From the NCBI RefSeq assembly GCF_009789535.1, contig NZ_WSUT01000005.1, positions 1,079,001-1,143,000 on the forward strand: DNA of 64,000 nucleotides, written 5' to 3'. The position numbers and the translations under genes are program-made. This stretch comes from Sphingomonas carotinifaciens (GTDB taxonomy: Bacteria > Pseudomonadota > Alphaproteobacteria > Sphingomonadales > Sphingomonadaceae). Each line of letters opens with the position of its first letter. The stretch's first letter is position 1. The notes under the pieces were generated by a model that ran no database searches, was not told where the DNA came from, and saw nothing but the letters and a program-made list of their open reading frames with translations. Below are positions 1 to 8,925 of the stretch, in pieces.

Positions 1-129
1 GCGATCAGCGGCTTCGTGCCGGCACAGGTCGCGCGCGCCGAAATCGCGATGGACATGAGCGCCCGTGAAATCGCCGAAGCACAGCGCAAGGCGCGCGCCT
101 GGCTGACCGGGAGCGCGCGGGCGCACTGA
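1..129 (+). CDS. C-terminal fragment of an unidentified protein
   Basis: The frame is open from the window edge to a TGA at 127-129 and gives 42 residues. The tail, with a REIAEAQRKARAW-like stretch, resembles the C-terminal end often seen in Sel1/TPR-repeat proteins of sphingomonads. The fragment is too short to identify, so that resemblance is only a suggestion. The 5' part lies outside the window. Confidence 0.4.
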   Translation, partial: AISGFVPAQVARAEIAMDMSAREIAEAQRKARAWLTGSARAH

Positions 130-689
130 GGCGCGGGCGGGCAAGCCTTGGCTTGTCCATCGTCGGCGATTTGCTCACCGCATGGCGCCATGGGATGGTC
201 CGGCGAATGACAGCCCCATGTTGATCGCGCGGCGCGCGCGGCGGGCGACGTGACCTGCACTGCCGGGGTGACGGATCCAGGCCCTTCGATCGATGCTGGC
301 CCACGCCCAAGTCAGTCTGTCATCTGCGGCGCTATCCTGCTGATGTAAATTGATAATTCTTCAATTTGCGCCGGTCGTGCCATTACTCATCCTTTGTAGA
401 AGAATGCAGTTGGCCTGTGTCGAATCCGACACAGTGTCGGCTTCGATGCTGAAGATAATCCAGCTGATAATTGAAGCGATCTCAGGATGTTAATCGCATG
501 ATCCTAACTTATGGCAAAATTGCTGCAAACGGCGGCTACTTTGATTGAATAATACTTATATTAATTTCTGAAATCCGTCTTGCGGCCGGTTCGGCTCTAA
601 GATAGTCGATGCGATCACGGCCATGCGGGCCGAGATGCCATTGCCGGCGCAAGACCGGCAGATGGTCGGGGCGTGATTGGAGGGGTTGC
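130..689. other. 560-bp non-coding region upstream of a TonB receptor gene
   Basis: I see no credible gene here; the minus-strand frames lack ribosome binding sites and have shadow-type composition. The right half (about 340-580) is clearly more AT-rich than the surrounding genes. It contains two near-perfect inverted repeats (see the separate entry). This is most likely the promoter and leader region of the receptor gene starting at 690. Confidence 0.5.
347..433. promoter_or_regulatory. Two inverted repeats, candidate operators
   Basis: AAATTGA at 347-353 is mirrored by TCAATTT at 361-367 with a 7-nt spacer. TGTGTCG at 416-422 is mirrored by CGACACA at 427-433 with a 4-nt spacer. Both are perfect dyads lying 260-340 nt upstream of the receptor start. 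The regulator is unknown, and a regulatory role is inferred only from symmetry and position. Confidence 0.3.
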
Positions 690-3600
690 ATGACGGGTCG
701 CGGTTTGCGTGACGCTCGCGTTGGGCGTCAGGTGTTGCATGTGGGTGTATCGACACTGGCGTTGCTGCTCGCATCGCAGCCGGCCTGGGGCCAGGCGAGC
801 GATGTCGGTGCCGCCAAGCCCGCGGGTGCAGGGTCGCAGGGCACGATTTCCGGCACGCCGGCCGCCAGCGATGGCACCGCGCCGACCGCACCCGAGCAGG
901 CCGGCAACACCACCGGCACGTCGGGCAGTTCGCAGGAAGCGTCAGTAACGCCGCCGGATACGGGCCGCGACGAGATCGTCGTCACCGGCGTGCGCCAGAG
1001 CCTGGCCAGCGCGCAGAACATCAAGCGCAATTCCGACACGGTGGTCGATGCGATCACCGCCGACGATATCGGCGCGCTGCCCGACCGTTCGGTGAACGAG
1101 GCCTTGCAGCGCGTGGCGGGCGTCGCGATCACGCGCTTCGCCTCCGCCAGCGACACCGCCCACTTCTCGGTTGAGGGGTCGGGCGTCACCATCCGCGGTC
1201 TCAGCTATGTACGTGGCGAGTTCAACGGGCGCGACAGCTTCGGCGTCGGCGGCGGCCGCGAGATCGGCTTCAACGACGTGCCGACCGAGCTCGTCGGATC
1301 GGTCGAGGTGTTCAAGAACCTGACCGCAGACCTGATCGAGGGCGGCATTTCGGGCACTGTCAACATCAACACACGCAAGCCGTTCGACAGTCGGGAAACG
1401 CTCGTCTACCTGTCGGGCAGCGTGAATTACGGCGATCTGGCGGAGCGCAGCGCGCCGGCCGTGGTCGGGCTGTTTTCCAAGCAGTGGGAACTGGGCAATG
1501 GCGGGCGGATCGGCCTGCTCGCCAGCGGCACCTATAACCAGCAGCGCAGCCGGTCGGACTCGGTGTTCTTCTCCTCGCTGCTGCCGCGGTTCAACGACGA
1601 TACCAACGGCAATGCGCAGCAGGATCCCGGCGAGGGCCGTGTGATCAACGCCGGCACAGCCTTTCAGCGGACATTGTGGGACAATTTCCCCGTGCCCGCG
1701 GGCCGGTCGTTCGTCTATGCGCCGCTGGGCGCGGGCTCGCGTCTGCAGCGCTTCAACCGCACGCGCATCGGTTATTCGGGCGGCCTGCAATATGAGAACG
1801 CATCGGGCAATCTGTTGCTGACCGGGCAGTTCCTGCGCGCCGAGTCGAAGCAGGAATGGCTGGATCGCACCAACGAGCCCAACGTCTATTATGGCGATGC
1901 CACGGCGATCTTCCCGCAAGGCTACAATCCTTTTGCACCACGTGCCGGGCAGGTGTTCAGCCAGAACGGCTATGATGCGAACGGCATTTTCACCAACGGC
2001 ACGGTGGTTCGCGCCGGGGGCGGGCAGTATAACTATTTTACCAACCGCTTCTTCAAGACCGACGGGTATACGCAGGATCAGTCGCTGAACCTGAAATGGT
2101 CGCCCACCGATCGCCTGCACCTGAATTTTGATGCGCAATATGTCCTGAGCAAGTCGAACGACCGGGACGATACCGCCGACGTGACGACCTTTGCCGGCGT
2201 CGCTATCGACAATCGCAGCGGCATCCCGCAGATCACGCCGATCACCCCGGCAGGCCAGGATGTCGCCGCCTATTTCGGCAACCCCGCCAACATCTTCATC
2301 CGCAACGCGATGAACAACCGCGCGATCACCGACGGCGATGAATGGGCGTTCCGCGGCGATGCGCAATATGACGTGTCGGAGGATTCGTTCCTGCGCAAGG
2401 TCCGGGTCGGGGCACGCTATGCACGCCGTGCCCAGACGGTGCGCACCAACGACTACAGCAACTGGGGCGCGGTGTCCGACACCTGGACCTCGGGCGGCAT
2501 CGCCTCGCTCGACAAATATGCCGGGTCGGTTTCGAACTTCAACTTTTCCAACTTCTTCCGCGGACAGGCCGTTGCACCGCCGACGTCGCCCTTCATCTCG
2601 GATGCGGTGCTGAAGGATCACGAGGCGCTGACGAACCTGCTGCGCGCCGCCACCAAGGCATCGGGCGGCAGTTACACACCGTTGCAGGATCGGGGCACCG
2701 ACCTGATCGAGGGCTATTTCCTGCCGACCGAGGTTTACCGCAATCGCGAGACGACTTGGGCGGGCTATGTCCGTGCCGATTTCGGCGTCGAGGGGATTGG
2801 GGGCGGGTCGTCCGACCTGTCGGGCAATATCGGCGTGCGTTTCGTGCACAGCCGCAACGAAGCCGTGGGCGCCATCCGCTTTCCGCAGATATCCTCGACC
2901 CTCGGCAGCTTCTCGACCATCGCGGACTTCTGCGCATCGCCCAACCCGAACAACAACGTTCGCCCGATCTGCACGATCACACCGGCACAACAGGCCGCTG
3001 TCTTCGCCTTCTCGAACAATGCGTCCTTCCCGGATACTGCGGCGCAAAGCTTCGACAAGTGGTTGCCGAGCCTCAACCTGTTGTACCGCGTGAGTCCGAC
3101 CTTCCAGATGCGGTTCGCCGCGTCCAAGGCGATCTCGCGCCCGGCGTTCAACGACCTGCGCAACTTCATCGGGGTGGTACCGGCGGACACCAACGGTGTC
3201 GGCACCTATGGCTTCCAGTCGACTGCGCGTAATCCGTATCTGCGCCCGATCGATGCCAAGCAGCTTGACCTTACCGCGGAATGGTATTTCGCCAAGGTCG
3301 GATCGCTGACTGGTGCAGTGTTCTACAAGCAACTGTCCAACATCATCCTCGACAATTTCGGCTATACGCGTTCCTTCACGAACAATGGCCAGACGTTCGA
3401 CGTCACGGTAAACGGTCCGGACAACGCGCCCGGCAAGGCAAACATCAAGGGCGCGGAACTCTCGTACCAGCAGACCTACGACTTCCTGCCGGGCATCCTG
3501 CGCGGCCTAGGAACACAGGCGACCTTTACCTATATCGATCCGGGCACGATTCCCAATGCGCGTCCGGCCAACGCCGCCAATGACGGTAACCGCCCGCCGC

Positions 3601-3971
3601 TTGACGTTACGGGCATCTACGACACGCTGCCGTTGGCGCAGTTGTCGAAATATAACGTCAATGCGGCCGTGTTCTACGACCTGTTCAATATCTCGGCCCG
3701 CGTCGCCTATAGCTGGCGATCGAAGTATCTGCTGACCAATCGTGACTGCTGCTTCCCGTTCCTGCCGGTCTATGCCCTGGGTGTCGGCCAGATGGACGGT
3801 TCGTTGATCTATACGGTCAATCGCAACTTCAAGATTGGTCTGCAGGTCCAGAACCTGTTGGATACGACCACGAAGACGACCTTCGTCCTCAACCGCGAAG
3901 GCCTGGAAGCGCCGCGCACCTACTTCAAGAGCGACCGCCAATATCAGATGACGGTTCGCCTGACCCTCTGA
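690..3971 (+). CDS. TonB-dependent outer-membrane receptor
   Basis: This is an outer-membrane active transporter driven by TonB/ExbBD; the ligand is unknown but likely an oligosaccharide or siderophore-like molecule. From ATG 690 the protein has 1093 residues. ATG 690 follows a strong GGAGGGG at 679-685, which makes the in-frame start at 609 unlikely. The order is: signal peptide (about 1-34, ending near QPAWG), a long Ala/Thr/Gly/Pro-rich linker, a TonB-box-like DEIVVTG, and a plug with the [22 protein letters not shown] sequence typical of the large sphingomonad receptors. A long beta-barrel follows and ends in an alternating aromatic/hydrophobic strand. There is no SusD partner. It is monocistronic, with a 14-bp hairpin just after the stop. 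The family call is firm; the substrate is not known. Confidence 0.9.
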   Translation: MTGRGLRDARVGRQVLHVGVSTLALLLASQPAWGQASDVGAAKPAGAGSQGTISGTPAASDGTAPTAPEQAGNTTGTSGSSQEASVTPPDTGRDEIVVTGVRQSLASAQNIKRNSDTVVDAITADDIGALPDRSVNEALQRVAGVAITRFASASDTAHFSVEGSGVTIRGLSYVRGEFNGRDSFGVGGGREIGFNDVPTELVGSVEVFKNLTADLIEGGISGTVNINTRKPFDSRETLVYLSGSVNYGDLAERSAPAVVGLFSKQWELGNGGRIGLLASGTYNQQRSRSDSVFFSSLLPRFNDDTNGNAQQDPGEGRVINAGTAFQRTLWDNFPVPAGRSFVYAPLGAGSRLQRFNRTRIGYSGGLQYENASGNLLLTGQFLRAESKQEWLDRTNEPNVYYGDATAIFPQGYNPFAPRAGQVFSQNGYDANGIFTNGTVVRAGGGQYNYFTNRFFKTDGYTQDQSLNLKWSPTDRLHLNFDAQYVLSKSNDRDDTADVTTFAGVAIDNRSGIPQITPITPAGQDVAAYFGNPANIFIRNAMNNRAITDGDEWAFRGDAQYDVSEDSFLRKVRVGARYARRAQTVRTNDYSNWGAVSDTWTSGGIASLDKYAGSVSNFNFSNFFRGQAVAPPTSPFISDAVLKDHEALTNLLRAATKASGGSYTPLQDRGTDLIEGYFLPTEVYRNRETTWAGYVRADFGVEGIGGGSSDLSGNIGVRFVHSRNEAVGAIRFPQISSTLGSFSTIADFCASPNPNNNVRPICTITPAQQAAVFAFSNNASFPDTAAQSFDKWLPSLNLLYRVSPTFQMRFAASKAISRPAFNDLRNFIGVVPADTNGVGTYGFQSTARNPYLRPIDAKQLDLTAEWYFAKVGSLTGAVFYKQLSNIILDNFGYTRSFTNNGQTFDVTVNGPDNAPGKANIKGAELSYQQTYDFLPGILRGLGTQATFTYIDPGTIPNARPANAANDGNRPPLDVTGIYDTLPLAQLSKYNVNAAVFYDLFNISARVAYSWRSKYLLTNRDCCFPFLPVYALGVGQMDGSLIYTVNRNFKIGLQVQNLLDTTTKTTFVLNREGLEAPRTYFKSDRQYQMTVRLTL

Positions 3972-3994
3972 CGATCAACGGAAGCATCAAGTCG

Positions 3995-4029
3995 TTCGGG
4001 GCGGCGCGATCATCTCGCGCCGCCCCGAA
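3995..4029 (+). terminator. Strong stem-loop after TonB receptor gene
   Basis: A perfect 14-bp GC-rich stem (3996-4009 paired with 4015-4028, extendable by one A-T pair) closes a 5-nt loop 24 nt after the stop codon. The T tract that follows is weak (GCGTTTGG), so termination efficiency is uncertain. Confidence 0.6.
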
Positions 4030-4123
4030 TGCGTTTGGCGGGCGTGGCTTTTGAAGGAGACATGGCTTTCCCACGCGCCCGAGCGGGGCTCGTCACGCGT
4101 TCGCCGGATTGGTATTTGGAAGC

Positions 4124-4200
<77 letters not shown>

Positions 4201-4293
4201 CTGGAAGCGCGCGCTTAGCAGAGCGTCGGCGGGGGCGCCAGCGGTTTTCCACGGGAGGAGCGGATGCCGCGCGGCGCCTGATGCCTCGGCCCG

Positions 4294-4686
4294 TTATTTC
4301 TGCTGGCGGATCAGCGATTGCACTTCGCTCAGTACCGCGTCGACGCCGATCGGCTTGATGAGGCGGGGCGCGCCGGCATAGGCGGCGGGCAGGGCCCAGG
4401 CGTCGTAGCCGGTCAGGAACATATACGGCACCGATCGGCGGTCGAGCGCGTCGGCGATGGGGAAGGATGCGCTTTCCTGAAGATTGACGTCCAGCACGGC
4501 GGCGTCGAGTGGTTCCTGTCCGGCCAGCGCCAGGCCGCGGCGCAGATCGCCGACCGGGCCGACGACAGAGGCACCCGCCTGTTGCAACGCGCGCTTCAGG
4601 TCGGAGGCGATGTAATATTCGTCCTCGACGATCAGGATGCGCTTGCCCGTCAAATCGACCTGCGCCTCATCGCAATTCGAAGCCAT
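4294..4686 (-). CDS. Single-domain response regulator
   Basis: This is a stand-alone receiver domain of 130 residues with no output domain. It is presumably phosphorylated by the HWE kinase encoded immediately upstream and acts by protein-protein contact or as a phosphate sink. Key residues are present: acidic pair E21/D22, phospho-acceptor D66 (in AVLDVNL), T92 and K111-P112. I start it at ATG 4686, preceded by GGGAGGA, because upstream in-frame sequence lies inside the kinase gene. The reading frames overlap by 20 nt with the kinase 3' end, indicating coupled translation. Such receivers are commonly paired with HWE kinases in sphingomonads. The identification is firm but the output is unknown. 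Confidence 0.88.
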   Translation of the reverse strand: MASNCDEAQVDLTGKRILIVEDEYYIASDLKRALQQAGASVVGPVGDLRRGLALAGQEPLDAAVLDVNLQESASFPIADALDRRSVPYMFLTGYDAWALPAAYAGAPRLIKPIGVDAVLSEVQSLIRQQK

Positions 4687-6613
4687 GTGCGTCCTCCCGT
4701 TCTTCATGCAATGTGATCGCGATCGTGCAGCGCACGCCGCGTGGCCCGAATTCCAGTCGCGTCTGCGCACCCAGGCGATAGGGTAGTGCATCCTCGATCA
4801 GTTCCCGGCCAAAGCCCTGCATGGGCGCATCGGTGATGTCGTCGACGCCGTCCTCAACCCATGTCAGCACCAGCGTGCGTTCACCATCCTCTGCGGCAAG
4901 GATGTTCCAGCCGATCGACAGGGTCGCGGCGGTGCAGCGCAATGCGCCATATTTGATCGCGTTGGTCGTCAGTTCGTGCACCGCCAGTCCCAGCGATTCC
5001 GCGGCCGATGCCGGCAATGCGACATCGGGGCCATCCAGCCGCACATTGGGCGCGTTGGCCGCGCCGACGCTGAGCAATTCGTCGCGGATCAGGTTTTCCA
5101 GGTCGACCCGGCCGCTCGCGCTGCGCGTCACGATCACCTGCGTGCGGGCCAGCGCATCCAGCCGCCCCTTAAAGTGCGAGGCGCCTTCCTCGGGCGAGCC
5201 GCCCATCTCGATCGAGCGGGCAAAGACCGAGCGGACGACCGACAGCATGTTGCGCACCCGGTGCTGCAACTCGGCGACCAGCAATTGCTGGCGGTCCTGC
5301 AGCTGGCGCAACTCGTGCACGTCGGTGGAGGTGCCGAGCCATTCGACGATCGTGCCGTCCTCGGCACGACGCGGCACCGCGCGGGTCTGGAACCAGCGAT
5401 AGCGATCGTCCGCCACGTGCCAGATCCGGTAATCGGCACGATAGGCGCGGCGCGCGTCGGCCTGGGCCCAAGCCTCGCATGCACGCTCCCGGTCGTCCGG
5501 GTGGATACGATCGAGCCAGCCAAATGCCAGCGAGTCGGGTTCCGTCTGGCCGGTGATCGCGGTCCATTGCGGACTGGCCCAGGTCCAGGCGCCGTGATCC
5601 TCCGCGCGCCATACCAGATGCGGAATGCCGGCAACCAGTGTTTCCAGACGCGCGCGGCTTTCGCGCAGTGCCGCCTCGGCCTGCTTGCGCCCGGTGATGT
5701 CGGTGAAGACCAGCGCGACCTCGTTGGCGCCGCCATCGGCGGCGGGAGCCGCGTAGATGGAGAACCAGCGGTTCAACTCGGGCACATGCCGCTCAAAGCG
5801 TTCGGCGCGTCCCGTGCGCAAAATCTGCGCATAGCGTTCGATCCATGCGCGCGGATAATGTGGCATGACCTCGCTCACCACCTGACCGGTGACGTCGCCG
5901 AGCGTGGTATGCTGCGAAAAGGCGCGGTTCACCTCCAGCCAGCGCAGCGCGGTGGCGGCGCCATCGGCATCGTACAGCAGTTCGATCCGGGCGATGCCCT
6001 CGTCGATCGTGTCGAACAGGCGGCGCAACTTGCTCTCGCTGGTCGCCAGGGCCCGGCCGGTGCGTCGGCTGACCAGTGCCTGGCACATGGCGGGGGCGAG
6101 CGCCTCCATCACCTCGCGTTCCTCCGGCCCGAAGCCGCCGGGCCGGTTGCCCAGCCCGATCATGCCGACGACGCGCGTGCCGACCAGCAGCGGCACGCCC
6201 ATGAAGGATGTGAGCGGCGGGTGGCCGTGCGGCGTGCCGATGCGGTCGCGGTGGCTGGCGGGATCGTTCGCAATCTCGGTCCGGCCATCGCGCAGCACGC
6301 GGCCATAGATGCCGTGGATCTTCAGGCCCGATGGCGCCACGCCGTGGGAAAAGGCGGGGTCGTTCATCGAGAAGGCGGCCCATCCGCCCGGACTGATCGC
6401 CAGATCGTCCAACTGGTCGGTGGCGGTGTTGATCGCGCCCATGAAGCTGATGGTGGCGCCCGTCACCTCCTCGGCGATCGACAGGCATAGCTGGCCGAGT
6501 GCCTCGTCGGAGCGGATGGCCAGCATCTCGCGGAAGATGCGATTGATGCCCTCCAGCACCGCGTTCTTGCGCTCCAGCGCTTCGACGCGCGATCCTGGCT
6601 CCTCTTGATGCAT
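4667..6613 (-). CDS. HWE-family sensor histidine kinase (GAF-PAS-PAS)
   Basis: This is a cytoplasmic sensor kinase of 648 residues with no transmembrane segment or signal peptide. A short N-terminal helix is followed by a GAF-type domain (about 38-185) and two PAS domains (about 195-310 and 322-435). The second PAS contains the W-x-D-RIHPDDRE motif of PAS fold 3. The catalytic core is HWE type. The phospho-acceptor is His 451 in ELQHRVRNML. The N-box is HELTTNAIKYGAL at 546-558, and the late FGRELIEDALPYRL stretch is family-typical. The start ATG has AAGGAG upstream. The partner is the receiver gene overlapping its 3' end. The ligand or signal is unknown; the GAF domain resembles redox or phytochrome-like GAFs, but no chromophore cysteine motif was evident. 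Confidence 0.9.
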   Translation of the reverse strand: MHQEEPGSRVEALERKNAVLEGINRIFREMLAIRSDEALGQLCLSIAEEVTGATISFMGAINTATDQLDDLAISPGGWAAFSMNDPAFSHGVAPSGLKIHGIYGRVLRDGRTEIANDPASHRDRIGTPHGHPPLTSFMGVPLLVGTRVVGMIGLGNRPGGFGPEEREVMEALAPAMCQALVSRRTGRALATSESKLRRLFDTIDEGIARIELLYDADGAATALRWLEVNRAFSQHTTLGDVTGQVVSEVMPHYPRAWIERYAQILRTGRAERFERHVPELNRWFSIYAAPAADGGANEVALVFTDITGRKQAEAALRESRARLETLVAGIPHLVWRAEDHGAWTWASPQWTAITGQTEPDSLAFGWLDRIHPDDRERACEAWAQADARRAYRADYRIWHVADDRYRWFQTRAVPRRAEDGTIVEWLGTSTDVHELRQLQDRQQLLVAELQHRVRNMLSVVRSVFARSIEMGGSPEEGASHFKGRLDALARTQVIVTRSASGRVDLENLIRDELLSVGAANAPNVRLDGPDVALPASAAESLGLAVHELTTNAIKYGALRCTAATLSIGWNILAAEDGERTLVLTWVEDGVDDITDAPMQGFGRELIEDALPYRLGAQTRLEFGPRGVRCTIAITLHEEREDAHGFELR

Positions 6614-6645
6614 GTTGCTCCTTGGGTCCGTTGTGTCAGACTTCG

Positions 6646-8925
6646 TTAAGGAACAGAAGAACCTCCGTTAATTTCCAGGATAGGCGCATCGTGGGGGGTG
6701 ACGGTGAAACTGGTGAAGGCCGTTGCCTCCATGCCCTCCGACAGGCGGATGTCGAATGCGCCTGGTTCGACCGATGGGTGGCCGGTGGGGGTGATGAGGG
6801 CGAGGTCGTCGGGGGTCAGGGTGAAGGTGACGTGCCGTGCGGCGCGGGGGGCGAGGGACAGGCGGAGCCAGCGTTTCATCTGCCAGACGGGGCGGATGCG
6901 GCTGGCGACGCGGTCGTGGATGTCGAGGCGGATGCAGGCGAGGCCGGGGCGGGGGCCGATGTTGCGGACGCGGACCGAGACGGGGACCGGTGCGCCGTAG
7001 GGGATGGTGGCGGGCACGCGCACCCTGTCGAGCGCGAAGCGGGTGTAGGAGAGGCCGGCGCCGAAGGGGAAGAGCGCGCGGTCGGGGGCGTCGCGCCAAT
7101 GGGCGCGGCCGGGGGCGAGGGGAGCGTCGTCGGGGGCGGGGCGGCCGGTGGCGGGGCGGTCGTAGCTCCAGGGTTGCTGGCCGGTGGCAAACGGGAAGCT
7201 GACGGGCAGGCGGCCGGACGGCTCGGCGCGGCCGAACAGGATATCGGCAACCGCGTGGCCGGTCTGGGCCCCCAGAAACCAGGTAGCAAGGATCGCGGGG
7301 GCATCGCGCACCGCGCCCTCAAGCGCCAGCGCGCGGCCGTGACGCAGCAGGATGACGAGCGGTTTGCCGGTGGCGGCCACCGCTTCGGCCAAGGCCTGTT
7401 GCGCGGCCGGAACGGTGATCGCGACGCGGCTGTTGCCCTCGCCCGACATGTCCGCGCCCTCCCCGATGGCGAGCAGCACCACGTCCGCCGCGCGCGCCGC
7501 CGCCACGGCGCGGTCGATGCCGCCGGGCAGGGGATGGTGGATGCCGCTGCCCGGCTCGACCACAAGGGGGCGGATCGCGGTGGCGAGGTCGACCCCGTCC
7601 TCCGCGCGACCGGCGAACGACCAGGGGCCGTTCAGATGCGTGCGATCGGCCCCAAACGGGCCGATCAGCGCGACGCGGGTAGCGGGGGCGAGTGGCAGTA
7701 CCGCGCCCTCGTTGCGCAGCAGAACGATGCTGCGCGTCGCCGCCTCGCGCGCAAGGGCGGTGGGCGGCGGGGCGGTGGGCGGCGGGGCGGCGGGCTGGCG
7801 GAGCCCGCGAAAGGGATCGTCGAACAGGCCGAACGCGTCCTTCAACGCCAGCACGCGGGCGACGGCGCGGTCGACCACGGCGATCGGCACCGCGCCGCTT
7901 GCCACCAGGGCGGGGAGGTGACGCTGGAACAGCCCGCTCTGCATCGACATGTCGATGCCCGCCAGGATGGCGAGGCGCGCGGCATCCGCTTCGTCCGCGG
8001 CGACACCGTGCGCGATCAGTTCGCGGTCGGCGTCATAATCGGACACGCAGACGCCGGTGAAGCCCAGATCCTCGCGCAGGATGTCGGTCAGCAGGTGGCG
8101 ATTGGCGGTGGCGGGAATGCCGTTGAAGGCGGTGAACGCGGCCATCGTCGCCGCGGCCCCGGCGCGAAAGGCGGCGGCGAAGGGCGGCAACACCACCTCG
8201 CGCAGTTGCGCGTCGCTCATGTCGACCGCGCCATATTCCATGCCGCCGCGCACCTCCGCATAGCCGGCGAAATGCTTGGGCGTGGCGGCAAGCGCATCGG
8301 CGCCGGAAAGGCCGGCGCCCTGGAAGCCGCGGACGCGCGCCACCGCCAGCGCGACGTTCAGCGCCACATCCTCGCCCGCGCCCTCCGCGACCCGCCCCCA
8401 GCGCTGGTCACGCGCGACATCGACCACCGGGGCGAAGGTCCAGTGGATCCCCGCCGCGCGCGCCTCCACCGCGACGGCGCGGGCAACGCGCCGCGACAGG
8501 TCACCATCGAAGGCGGCGGCTTCGCCCAGCGGAATGGGAAAAATGGTGCGGCAGCCATGGATGAGGTCGGCGGCGAACAGCAGCGGGATGCGCAACCGGC
8601 TGGCCAGTGCCGCCTCCTGCGCGCGGATCGCCCCTTGCGCGCCATAGCCGTTGAACAGCATGCCGATGCGCCCGGCGCGGATGTCGGCCAGTTGCGCCGC
8701 AGCCCCTTGCGCATTCACCACCGGGTTGAACACCGCGCCCACGGGGCGGATCTCGTCGTTGAAACAGGAAAGCTGCCCCGCCTTCTCTTCGATCGTCATG
8801 CGGGCGATGAGCGCGTTGATGCGGGTCGTGGCGGCGCCGGCGGGGCGGGGGATCGCGGCGGCGGCGGCGAGCAGCCCGGCGCGGGCCAGCAGGGTGCGGC
8901 GGTCGAGCACCCGCGCCGCGGTCAC
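6646..8925 (-). CDS. GH3 family beta-glycosidase (BglX-like), Tat signal
   Basis: This is a glycoside hydrolase of family 3 that probably removes terminal beta-linked glucose-type residues in the periplasm. From a GTG at 8925 it has 759 residues. That GTG overlaps the upstream stop as GTGA and leaves a compact twin-arginine leader (DRRTLLARAGLLAAAAA); an ATG at 8964 would extend it by 13 residues. The GH3 N-domain runs about 36-330, with the KHFAGY motif near 217 and nucleophile Asp 296 in VSDYDAD. The C-domain and a terminal fibronectin-type-III-like module (PRPG..RLDIHDRVAS region) follow. A Pro-rich 5-residue tandem repeat lies in the inter-domain linker. It is the last gene of the sigma/FecR/TonB-receptor cluster. 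The exact substrate cannot be told from sequence. Confidence 0.88.
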   Translation of the reverse strand: MTAARVLDRRTLLARAGLLAAAAAIPRPAGAATTRINALIARMTIEEKAGQLSCFNDEIRPVGAVFNPVVNAQGAAAQLADIRAGRIGMLFNGYGAQGAIRAQEAALASRLRIPLLFAADLIHGCRTIFPIPLGEAAAFDGDLSRRVARAVAVEARAAGIHWTFAPVVDVARDQRWGRVAEGAGEDVALNVALAVARVRGFQGAGLSGADALAATPKHFAGYAEVRGGMEYGAVDMSDAQLREVVLPPFAAAFRAGAAATMAAFTAFNGIPATANRHLLTDILREDLGFTGVCVSDYDADRELIAHGVAADEADAARLAILAGIDMSMQSGLFQRHLPALVASGAVPIAVVDRAVARVLALKDAFGLFDDPFRGLRQPAAPPPTAPPPTALAREAATRSIVLLRNEGAVLPLAPATRVALIGPFGADRTHLNGPWSFAGRAEDGVDLATAIRPLVVEPGSGIHHPLPGGIDRAVAAARAADVVLLAIGEGADMSGEGNSRVAITVPAAQQALAEAVAATGKPLVILLRHGRALALEGAVRDAPAILATWFLGAQTGHAVADILFGRAEPSGRLPVSFPFATGQQPWSYDRPATGRPAPDDAPLAPGRAHWRDAPDRALFPFGAGLSYTRFALDRVRVPATIPYGAPVPVSVRVRNIGPRPGLACIRLDIHDRVASRIRPVWQMKRWLRLSLAPRAARHVTFTLTPDDLALITPTGHPSVEPGAFDIRLSEGMEATAFTSFTVTPHDAPILEINGGSSVP
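7757..7786. repeat. 15-bp in-frame tandem repeat inside GH3 gene
   Basis: A 15-bp unit (gcggtgggcggcggg on the plus strand) occurs twice head to tail and encodes a duplicated five-residue Thr-Ala-Pro-Pro-Pro linker. It looks like a slippage-prone inter-domain spacer and should not affect the catalytic folds. Confidence 0.7.

Noticed and set aside
942..3332. 796-codon minus-strand open frame inside the first TonB receptor gene
   Set aside because: Antisense shadow; no ribosome binding site and low-complexity composition.
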